Shown here: piece by piece, positions 30,502 to 36,784 of the stretch
Numbering within the stretch: position 1 is the first letter of the stretch
Layout: every line of letters begins with the position of its first letter
Source of the DNA: Phycisphaerae bacterium
GTDB lineage: Bacteria > Planctomycetota > Phycisphaerae > Phycisphaerales > UBA1924
Direction: 5' to 3'
Length of the DNA: 36,784 nt
Assembly (NCBI GenBank): GCA_002706885.1
Contig: PAKY01000069.1
Coordinates: forward strand, 1-36,784
Notes under the pieces: model-generated
What the model was told of the DNA's origin: nothing
Databases searched by the model: none
What the model saw: only the letters and a program-made list of their open reading frames with translations
Program-made: the position numbers and the translations under genes

Positions 30502-31377
30502 CTATGAAAGACACCTCGCTGCCTCTGCATGCTCTCGCGCCGCTCGCGCCACCGCCGACGTCCACCCCTCGTTCCCTCGCGCCTCGGCGTAGATCACCGA
30601 CCGACTCGCTGTCACCAGCACGCCGCCCTCGGCGGGCGTGGTCGCGCCCTCACGGAGCATCGGGCGGAGGGCGTCGATCGTGCCGCCCTGGGCGCCGATG
30701 CCCGGGACGAGGAAGATCTGGTCGGGCATGCGGGCGCGGAGGCGGGTGAACTCGTCGCCGCCGGCCTTGGTCGCCCCGACCACCGCTCCGAGGGCGCTGA
30801 GGCCGCGTTCGCCGATGTGGGCCTTGCCCATCTCGGCGACCTGGCCCGCGACGAGCTCGGCGACGGTCTCGCCTGATTCGAGGCGACGGGCCTGGAGCTC
30901 ATCGCTGTCGGGGTTGCTGGTTCGCACGAGGCAGAAGACGGCGAGGCCCGCGTCGAGGAAGGGCCTGGCGACGCTCATGCCCAGATAGGGGCTGACCGTG
31001 ACGGCCTGGGGCTGGAGGTCGTCGCTCGCGGCGGCGGCATAGTGCTCGCTCGAGACGCCGATGTCGCCCCGCTTGGCGTCGAGGACGACAAACAGGCCAC
31101 TCTCTCGGGCGTAGGCGATGCCGTCGCGTAAGGCGGCCCAGCCGGCGGTGCCGTGGCGTTCGTAACAGGCCGACTGAAACTTCACCGCTGCCGCGACGCC
31201 TCGTACGGCGTCGATCACGCCGGTCTGGAACCGCTCGAACCGCGCGGCGGGCTCGCCGGGGGCGACATCGGGCAGACGCTCGAGGACGGGGTCGATCCCG
31301 ACGCACAGCGCGGCGCCGACGCGGTCGATTGTCGCGGCGAGGTTGTCGGCGGCGAACGCGGCGGGGCTGTGGGACAA
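30502..31377 (-). CDS. pyrF: Orotidine 5'-phosphate decarboxylase (type 2)
   Basis: PyrF makes UMP from OMP. The 291-residue length and motifs are those of the longer type 2 subfamily: ALCVGIDPVLERLP, AVKFQSACYERHG and the catalytic LDAKRGDIG (Asp100, Lys102, Asp105), with VSPYLGMS, VVGATKAG and FLVPGIGAQGG. The start is TTG 31377, supported by AAGGAG 8 nt upstream. It is divergent from the DUF971 gene (68 bp between). No other pyrimidine genes are near. A REP-like hairpin follows the stop by 10 nt. Confidence 0.95.
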   Translation of the reverse strand: MSHSPAAFAADNLAATIDRVGAALCVGIDPVLERLPDVAPGEPAARFERFQTGVIDAVRGVAAAVKFQSACYERHGTAGWAALRDGIAYARESGLFVVLDAKRGDIGVSSEHYAAAASDDLQPQAVTVSPYLGMSVARPFLDAGLAVFCLVRTSNPDSDELQARRLESGETVAELVAGQVAEMGKAHIGERGLSALGAVVGATKAGGDEFTRLRARMPDQIFLVPGIGAQGGTIDALRPMLREGATTPAEGGVLVTASRSVIYAEARGNEGWTSAVARAAREHAEAARCLS

Positions 31378-31430
31378 GGGTGTTTCTCCTTCCCGCAGCG
31401 GGCAGCGAGAAGGGCGTCCGGCGCGGGGTG

Positions 31431-31436
31431 TAGAGT
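31431..31436 (+). promoter_or_regulatory. Candidate -10 box for the DUF971 gene
   Basis: TAGAGT ends 9 nt before ATG 31446. There is no clear ribosome site or -35 box. Confidence 0.3.
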
Positions 31437-31445
31437 GTACGGCTC

Positions 31446-31853
31446 ATGACCGATTCGCCCGTCGCCATTGATCTGAAGAAGGACAGGGGGCTCACCGTGC
31501 AGTGGCCCGACGGGACGGGGTCGTACTACACGATCGCGTATCTCCGTCGCATGAGTCCATCCGCGGACATGCGCGAGCTGCGCCGCGCACGGGCGCGGAA
31601 CCCACTGACGGTGATGCCGGGTGGCGGCGGCTCGGGCAGCGGGTCGGGCGGCGAGATCGTCGCGACCGACGCGGAGCTCGTCGGCAACTACGCGATCCGG
31701 ATCGTCTTCAGCGACGGTCACGCGACGGGGATCTACTCGTGGGACTACCTGCGCCAGATCGATCCGCAGGTCGCCAGCGGCGACGACCCAACGCGGACGC
31801 TTGCGCCCGGGGATCAGTCGGGCCATGACGACCCGCTCGGCTTCGGCGGCTGA
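31446..31853 (+). CDS. DUF971 (GBBH-like N-terminal domain) protein
   Basis: The protein has 135 residues. It starts with the DUF971 pattern: IDLKKDRGLTVQWPDGTGSYY, then YLRRMSPSADMRELRRAR. It continues after a Gly/Ser-rich loop (residues 58-70) with VGNYAIRIVFSDGHATGIYSWDYLRQI. This fold is the zinc-containing N-terminal domain of gamma-butyrobetaine hydroxylase; stand-alone bacterial copies are often linked to Fe-S cluster or Mrp/ApbC proteins, function unsettled. The Gly/Ser loop lengthens the domain between its two halves. The 3' end overlaps recG by 29 bases in another frame. Confidence 0.85.
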   Translation: MTDSPVAIDLKKDRGLTVQWPDGTGSYYTIAYLRRMSPSADMRELRRARARNPLTVMPGGGGSGSGSGGEIVATDAELVGNYAIRIVFSDGHATGIYSWDYLRQIDPQVASGDDPTRTLAPGDQSGHDDPLGFGG

Positions 31854-34005
31854 CGGCGTGGAGGGGCTCACGCTCACCACGCACGTCGCGGATGTCCCGG
31901 GCGTCCGCCCCGCGGAGGCTCGCGCCATGGCCGCGATGGGCGTGCGGGCGGTGGCGCACCTGATCGCGCACGTTCCGTCAAGGTACGAAGAGGAGCAGCC
32001 CGAATCGCTGGTGAGCGATCTTCAGGCGGACGTCATCGGCTCGGCTCGCGGCGAGGTGAGCGATTGCCGGGTCGCGGGGTTCGGGCGGCGCCAGCGGTTC
32101 GAGGCGGTGCTGGTCGATGACTCGGGTCGCGTCAACCTCGTGTGGTTCAACGCTCCATACCTCATGAAGAAGATCGGCGCCGGCACGCGGCTCTGGGTGC
32201 AGGGCAAGCCGAAGCACCACAACGGAGGGCTCCAGCTCGCGAACCCGAGCTACCGCATCCTCGGCGTCGACGACCAAGGCGACGGAGACGACGCCGAGGC
32301 CTCGATTTCGCTTCGACCCATCTATCCCGCGACCGAGGGCGCGAAGTCACCCGTCATCGAAAGGGCCGTGCAGCGGGTGCTCGATGACGCGCTGCCGCTG
32401 ATCGAGGAGCAGTTGCCAGAGTGGGCGCGGAAGGAGCACGGGTTCCCAACGCTCGCGGACGCGTACCGCATGGTGCACACTCCGCGGTCGCACGAGGATG
32501 CGGAGCTCGGTCGGAAGCGGCTGGCGTACGACGAATTGGTGATGCTCCAGCTCGGGGTGTTTCTTAAGCGGGCGTACGTGCGGCGGCGACACAAGGCGCC
32601 GGCGTTGCGGCACGACGACGCCCTCCGCGAGCGCATCCTCTCTCGCCTGCCTTATGAACTGACCGCGGCGCAGGCACGCGTGGTGGGCGAGGTCGCAACG
32701 GACCTTTCGGGCGAGACGCCCGCGAACCGGCTCATCCAGGGCGACGTGGGCTCGGGCAAGACCGCGATCGCGGCGTACGCGCTGCTCATGGCCGCGGCCA
32801 GCGGACACCAAGGCGTGCTGCTCGCGCCGACGGAGATCCTCGCGGAGCAACACGACGCGGGGATGCGGAAGCTGCTCAAGGACTCGGACGTTCGGATCGA
32901 ACTGCTCACGGGCTCGCTGAGCCCGGCGCAGCGGTCGGCGGCGGTCGGACGGATCGCGAGCGGGAAGTCGCAGATCATCATCGGAACGCACGCCCTTCTG
33001 TCGGAGGGCGTGTCGTTCAACTCGCTCGCGGTAAACATCATCGACGAGCAGCACCGATTCGGCGTGCACCAACGCGGCAAGCTCCGGACCGGGACGGTCG
33101 ACACCCACGGCTCGCCGATCGAAACGCCGGTGGACGTCCCACACACACTCGTAATGACCGCGACGCCGATCCCACGCACGCTCGCGATGACGCTGTTCGG
33201 GGATCTGGATGTCTCGACGATCGACGAACTGCCGCCCGGGCGTTCGCCGGTGGTGACGACGCACCTCGTGCCGCGGGCGAGGCATGTCGCTGATCACATG
33301 CTTCGGGAGCGGATCGAGCGAGGAGAGCAGGCGTACGTCGTCGCGCCGGTGATCGATGGACCGTCACGGAGCGAAGACGAAGGCGGCGGCGAGGGCGAAC
33401 TGACGGCCGTGCGGGAGATCACGGCGCGCCTGGAGAGCGGGCCCCTCGCGGGGCGGCGGGTCGCTGCGTTGCATGGGCGGATGGCGCGGGCGGACCGCGA
33501 GCGGGTCATGGAGCGGTTTCGACAGGGAACGATCCATTGCCTCGTCGCGACGACCGTGATCGAGGTCGGCGTTGACGTGCCGAACGCGACGCTGATGGTC
33601 ATCGAGAACGCGGACCGATTCGGGCTCGCGCAGTTGCACCAGTTGCGAGGGCGCGTGGGGCGCGGATCGAAGGCGAGCGAGTGCGTGCTCATCGCCGATC
33701 CGACGACCCCCGACGGCGCAGCGCGGATCCGGGCGATGGTGGACACGACCGACGGGTTCAAGCTCGCGGAGAAGGACCTCGAGATCCGAGGTCCGGGCGA
33801 ATTGCTCGGATCGAAGCAGTCCGGGCTGCCGCCGTTCCGGGTGGCGGACCTGACACGCGATTTCGTGCTGCTCGCGGAGGCCAGGAATGACGCGCGGACC
33901 TGGATCGAGCGTTCGCCGAGGCTCGACGCCCCCGAGGACGAGGTGATGCGGCGGCGGCTGCTCAAACGGTTCGGTGATGCGCTGGGGCTCGCGGACATCA
34001 GTTGA
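31825..34005 (+). CDS. recG: ATP-dependent DNA helicase RecG
   Basis: RecG regresses stalled forks and migrates branched DNA. The 726 residues include the N-terminal wedge OB-fold (GEVSDCRVAGFGRRQRFEAVLVDDSGRVNLVWFNAPYL), the Walker A GDVGSGKT (from residue 306, Lys313), the DEQHRFGVHQ box (Asp407), TATPIPRTLAMT, the VIEVGVDVPNA motif and RGRVGRG. The C-terminal TRG-like hook is EIRGPGELLGSKQSGLP. ATG 31825 lies in the end of the DUF971 gene; GTG 31858, just after that gene's stop, is the alternative start. The open frame goes back to 31621 but only as a shadow. recG is followed 22 nt later by polX. Confidence 0.96.
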   Translation: MTTRSASAADGVEGLTLTTHVADVPGVRPAEARAMAAMGVRAVAHLIAHVPSRYEEEQPESLVSDLQADVIGSARGEVSDCRVAGFGRRQRFEAVLVDDSGRVNLVWFNAPYLMKKIGAGTRLWVQGKPKHHNGGLQLANPSYRILGVDDQGDGDDAEASISLRPIYPATEGAKSPVIERAVQRVLDDALPLIEEQLPEWARKEHGFPTLADAYRMVHTPRSHEDAELGRKRLAYDELVMLQLGVFLKRAYVRRRHKAPALRHDDALRERILSRLPYELTAAQARVVGEVATDLSGETPANRLIQGDVGSGKTAIAAYALLMAAASGHQGVLLAPTEILAEQHDAGMRKLLKDSDVRIELLTGSLSPAQRSAAVGRIASGKSQIIIGTHALLSEGVSFNSLAVNIIDEQHRFGVHQRGKLRTGTVDTHGSPIETPVDVPHTLVMTATPIPRTLAMTLFGDLDVSTIDELPPGRSPVVTTHLVPRARHVADHMLRERIERGEQAYVVAPVIDGPSRSEDEGGGEGELTAVREITARLESGPLAGRRVAALHGRMARADRERVMERFRQGTIHCLVATTVIEVGVDVPNATLMVIENADRFGLAQLHQLRGRVGRGSKASECVLIADPTTPDGAARIRAMVDTTDGFKLAEKDLEIRGPGELLGSKQSGLPPFRVADLTRDFVLLAEARNDARTWIERSPRLDAPEDEVMRRRLLKRFGDALGLADIS

Positions 34006-34027
34006 GGCTCCGGACGTAGGATCGACC

Positions 34028-35848
34028 ATGTCATTCAACGCCCGCCTCGCGGCCGAACTCGACCGCCTCGCGACGCTCCTGGAGCTGACGGGGGAGAACC
34101 GCTTCAAGGTCAACGCCGCGGCGAAGGCGGCGCGCGTGATCGACCACCACGCCGAGGATCTCGAGCCGATCGCGCACGACGCGGAGGCGCTTTGCGAGAT
34201 CGAGGGGATCGGCAAGGGGATGGCGAGCCGGATCGCGGAGTTCCAACAAGAGGGGCGGATCGAGGAGGTCGCGGAGCTCTCCGCCAAGGTGCCGGAGGGG
34301 CTTCCGGTCCTTCTCGATATTCCGGGGATGGGGCCTAAGACGGTCCGAGCGGTGTGGCAGGACCTGAACGTCGAGAGCCTCGAGGACCTCGAAGGCGCGA
34401 TCGAGAGCGGCGCGATCCTGAAGATGCCGCGCATGGGCGAGAAGGCGGTCGACAAGATCAAGCGCGGCATCGAAGCGCTGCGAGCGGGCGCGAACCAGCG
34501 GCTGCACAGGGGCGTCGTGCTGCCGGTCGCCGAAGCGTTGGTCGCCGTGATCGCGGAGGCGAAGGGCTTGAAGCGGGCGGCCTACGCCGGTTCGCTTCGG
34601 CGCGGTCGCGAGACCGTGGGCGATGTTGACATCATCGCGGCGACCACGAACCCGAAGGCCGCGCACGAGGCGCTCGCGACGCATCCGAGCGTGGTCGAGG
34701 TGATCGCTTCGGGCGAGGCGAAGACCTCGGTGCGGGCGAAAGTCGACGTCTCGGCGGGTCGGTGGAAGTTCGTCGAGCCTGACGTTGAGCCCACGGCGCA
34801 GGTCGACCTGCGGACCTGCGACCCCGGGCAATGGGGCGCCATGCTCATGTACTTCACGGGGTCGAAGGAGCACAACGTCCGGCTCAGAGAGCGGGCGATC
34901 GGACGGGGGATGACGCTCAACGAGTACGGCCTCTTCCCGGAAGCGAACAAGGCGGATACGCCGCCGCAGACGCGGGGTGTCGAACCCCTCGAAGCCGCAA
35001 CGGAAGAAGCGATCTACGCCGCGTTGGAACTGGCGTACGTGCCGCCGGAGATCCGCGAGGATCACGGCGAGATCGCGGAAGCGGACAGCGCCTCAGACAG
35101 CATCGGTGACGACCTCGTCACAGTCGAGGGCATCCAGGCGGAACTCCACGCGCACACAACCGAGTCAGACGGGCAGATGTCCCTCGAGCAACTCGTAGAA
35201 CGGGCGAAGGGGCGTGGGTTCCACACAGTCGCCGTGACGGACCACAGCCGGAGCAGCGCGCAGGCCGGCGGTCTCGATGTCGATCGGCTCATCTCGCAGC
35301 GCGAGGCGATCGAGCGGCTTCGCGAGAAGGTCGATGGCGATATCCGCGTGCTCTGCGGGAGTGAGGTGGACATCCTCGCGGACGGGTCGCTCGACTTTGA
35401 CGACAAGACGCTGGCGTGGCTCGACCTCGTCGTCGCGAGCCCGCACACGGCGCTCGATCAGGATCCGAAGAAGGCGACGACCCGCATGCTCAAGGCGATC
35501 GAGAACCCGTTCGTTCACGTGATCGGGCATCCCACGGGGCGGATCATCAACCGGCGGAACGGTCTCGACCTGAACATGGGCGAGATCATCTCGGCGGCCG
35601 TGGAACATAACGTCGCGCTCGAGATCAACAGCCACTGGCTCCGGCTCGACCTGCGCGACAGCCACGTCCGAGCCGCCGTCGACGCGGGGTGCCTGATCGC
35701 GATCGACTGCGACGTTCACGCGCCGGACGACTTCGACAACATCGTCCACGGCGTAGCGACGGGTCGGCGGGGTTGGCTGAGGGCGGAGCGGTGTGTGAAC
35801 ACCTGGAGTCGGGAGCGGCTTGGGGAGTGGATCGCGTCGAAGCGCTAG
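34028..35848 (+). CDS. polX: DNA polymerase X with PHP domain
   Basis: PolX is a gap-filling repair polymerase with 3'-5' exonuclease. The 606 residues hold an N-terminal 8-kDa-like and helix-hairpin-helix part (EIEGIGKGMASRI, IPGMGPKTVRAVW), the palm with GSLRRGRETVGDVDII (Asp199, Asp201) and the third Asp260 (QVDLRTC), and a C-terminal PHP phosphoesterase with ELHAHTTESDG (His374, His376), TDHSRSS, GSEVDIL, SPHTAL, GHPTGR and DCDVHAPDD. All metal ligands expected of the PHP site seem present. An AGGA 6 nt before the ATG can act as ribosome site, though TAGGAT there also resembles a -10 box. It follows recG and ends one base before a minus-strand remnant. Confidence 0.95.
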   Translation: MSFNARLAAELDRLATLLELTGENRFKVNAAAKAARVIDHHAEDLEPIAHDAEALCEIEGIGKGMASRIAEFQQEGRIEEVAELSAKVPEGLPVLLDIPGMGPKTVRAVWQDLNVESLEDLEGAIESGAILKMPRMGEKAVDKIKRGIEALRAGANQRLHRGVVLPVAEALVAVIAEAKGLKRAAYAGSLRRGRETVGDVDIIAATTNPKAAHEALATHPSVVEVIASGEAKTSVRAKVDVSAGRWKFVEPDVEPTAQVDLRTCDPGQWGAMLMYFTGSKEHNVRLRERAIGRGMTLNEYGLFPEANKADTPPQTRGVEPLEAATEEAIYAALELAYVPPEIREDHGEIAEADSASDSIGDDLVTVEGIQAELHAHTTESDGQMSLEQLVERAKGRGFHTVAVTDHSRSSAQAGGLDVDRLISQREAIERLREKVDGDIRVLCGSEVDILADGSLDFDDKTLAWLDLVVASPHTALDQDPKKATTRMLKAIENPFVHVIGHPTGRIINRRNGLDLNMGEIISAAVEHNVALEINSHWLRLDLRDSHVRAAVDAGCLIAIDCDVHAPDDFDNIVHGVATGRRGWLRAERCVNTWSRERLGEWIASKR

Positions 35849-35992
35849 CTACGCGATAAGCATCGGCGGAATCGATACGGCAATCGGTGCTGTCACTCTC
35901 TCGATCAGTCGCTCCAGCTTCAGCCGACAAACAAACAACGCGGTCGCGACTGCAAGGGCGAGGGCGCCCCACCGCTACCACCTGGCTGCATG
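35849..35992 (-). pseudogene. In-frame hydrophobic tail after two stop codons
   Basis: Directly downstream of the zinc-ribbon gene, in the same minus-strand frame, two stops (35993-35995 and 35975-35977) are followed by 41 open codons: a hydrophobic segment (GALALAVATALFVCRL) and then KLERLIERVTAPIAV, up to a TAG at 35849-35851, next to the polX stop. It lacks a start codon. It looks like a former C-terminal extension lost by nonsense mutation, or a small gene with a damaged start; chance cannot be excluded. Confidence 0.3.
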
Positions 35993-36451
35993 TCATCGGC
36001 CTGTGGCGATTGCAATCAGAAGAGCTATCGCGCCGATGACAACCGTCGACGCGCCAATCGCCAGAAGTAGCACCTCGTAGACCGGCCGCTCGACGGCCTG
36101 AGCACGGCGCGCCCCCTCGACCGTGATCAGACGTTGGTTGTACCCGCATTCCGGGCACGCGACTGCCGCGCGATTCACCACGAGCTGCTCGAGCATGTAG
36201 CCACACTTCTCGCACCGGATCTCCGCGGGCCCAGCGGTCTTGATCTCCGTCGCTGAGGCCCCGTCGTCGCGGCGCGCCGTCGAGAAATCCGGAACGTACC
36301 GTGCTCGCCTCAGGATGGCGTCGGCTTGCAACGCTGACCGCGCTCGGATGCGGATGGTCTCCGTGAGCGCATCTGGAGCATCGAACCGGGCTTCGATCAG
36401 CCACACGGGGCGGCGATCGTTGCTCTCCTTAGCCGCTTGATTCGTGCTCAT
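35993..36451 (-). CDS. Zinc-ribbon, C-terminal-anchor membrane protein
   Basis: ATG 36451 has GAGG about 6 nt upstream and gives 152 residues. The N-terminal 60 residues are a small alpha/beta unit (PVWLIEARFDAPDALTETIRIRA). Cys80, Cys83, Cys99 and Cys102 form a zinc ribbon (RCEKCGYM, then ACPECGYN). A single membrane segment at 125-149 ends the protein. The family is unknown but the ribbon resembles that of the 126-residue membrane protein at 22384-22764. It is convergent with polX and divergent from the prepilin-like gene. The long open frame further upstream is a shadow. Confidence 0.72.
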   Translation of the reverse strand: MSTNQAAKESNDRRPVWLIEARFDAPDALTETIRIRARSALQADAILRRARYVPDFSTARRDDGASATEIKTAGPAEIRCEKCGYMLEQLVVNRAAVACPECGYNQRLITVEGARRAQAVERPVYEVLLLAIGASTVVIGAIALLIAIATGR

Positions 36452-36595
36452 CCTGCGCCTCTCAGAAACGCCGCCAGACCGGCCCCGTTTGGCGGACCGA
36501 ACGAAGATCGTTGGCATGCTGCGACTGCGACTGCGTCTCAGTATCGATAAACTTGACGCCGCAAGGACCGCGATAGACGGAAGAAGGGAATAGCG

Positions 36596-36784
36596 ATGCG
36601 CTCCGCGAACGACCGAGCTGGTTTTACCCTCATCGAACTTCTCGTCGTCATCGCGATCATTGCCCTGCTGATCGGAATCCTCCTGCCGGCCCTCGGCTCG
36701 GCCCGGCGGTCGGCGCAGGGCGTCGTCAACCTCTCCCACCACCGCTCGCTCGCGCAGGGCATGTGGATGTACATCGGCGACGAG
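36596..36784 (+). CDS. Prepilin-type N-terminal cleavage/methylation protein, 5' part
   Basis: The first 63 residues are visible before the window ends. A basic leader (MRSANDRAG) is followed by the type IV prepilin signature [26 protein letters not shown]. PilD-like peptidase would cut between Gly and Phe, with methylation of Phe and the conserved Glu five residues later. After the helix comes [29 protein letters not shown], like the region after the pilin helix in the many planctomycete pseudopilin-like proteins (DUF1559 and relatives). An AGAAGGGAA ribosome site lies about 5 nt before the ATG. Whether it is a pilus, secretion or surface protein cannot be told from this part. Confidence 0.88.
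   Translation, partial: MRSANDRAGFTLIELLVVIAIIALLIGILLPALGSARRSAQGVVNLSHHRSLAQGMWMYIGDE

Noticed and set aside
31621..31824. N-terminal extension of recG
   Set aside because: It is a Ser/Arg/Thr-rich out-of-frame reading of the DUF971 gene.
1..36784. CRISPR array, tRNA or rRNA genes, integrase-bounded island
   Set aside because: No regularly spaced repeats, no cloverleaf-like conserved boxes, no rRNA cores and no integrase gene were seen. The only mobile-type gene is the RAYT.

Overview
The window is a GC-rich, densely coded chromosomal segment with no rRNA, tRNA, CRISPR array or prophage visible. Gene content points to the PVC superphylum, most likely a planctomycete of the Phycisphaerae type. 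The main evidence is a 53-residue copy of the PVC small basic signature protein (28133-28294, minus), a PadR regulator coupled to a HAAS/permease-prefix protein, several small membrane proteins with C-terminal or internal CxxC zinc ribbons, an ABC-2 exporter paired with a large TPR-like protein, and a prepilin-type protein at the right edge. This assignment is an inference from gene families, not from a marker tree.

Left part (1-9509): the end of an SPFH/HflK-like protein is followed by an ABC ATPase, its permease and a TPR-like partner, all on the plus strand. purC converges on this operon from the minus strand. Divergent from purC lies a GH10-like protein that appears to lack both catalytic glutamates, followed by a membrane-anchored ComEA-type helix-hairpin-helix protein.

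Middle-left (9561-15266): mfd, a PhoU-domain protein and a zf-TFIIB-like zinc protein run on the plus strand. A start-less but protein-like reading frame then meets a minus-strand M50-like membrane peptidase tail to tail.

Middle (15348-23603): everything is on the minus strand. In transcription order these are a lipoprotein with a duplicated domain, a zinc-ribbon membrane protein, padR and its HAAS partner, nrdR, a large inverted repeat, scoA, a small membrane protein, feoA, feoB, a 46-residue membrane peptide, an unknown protein and scoB. The two subunits of the succinyl-CoA:3-ketoacid CoA-transferase are therefore separated by the ferrous iron uptake genes.

Right part (23727-36784): thrS and a probable outer-membrane beta-barrel protein are on the plus strand. 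They are followed by a convergent aminotransferase, the PVC signature protein and a SPOR-like membrane protein, all minus. Next come a lone nuoI and a REP-associated tyrosine transposase (RAYT) flanked by two 38-bp inverted hairpin elements, then pyrF (minus). A DUF971 protein, recG and polX form a plus-strand genome-maintenance cluster. A zinc-ribbon membrane protein (minus) and the start of a prepilin-like gene end the window.

The clearest non-gene signals are the RAYT with its flanking palindromes, a second paired-REP structure at 20213-20277, an 18-bp palindrome spanning both stop codons of a convergent gene pair, two operator-like palindromes, and a recurrent TANNNT box 5-9 nt before ATG codons that lack a Shine-Dalgarno sequence, which suggests leaderless transcripts. 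The only stretch near 300 bases without a confident gene is 14386-14681. It holds a hairpin and the start-less reading frame. All coordinates, motifs and repeats were read by eye; no homology search was run.
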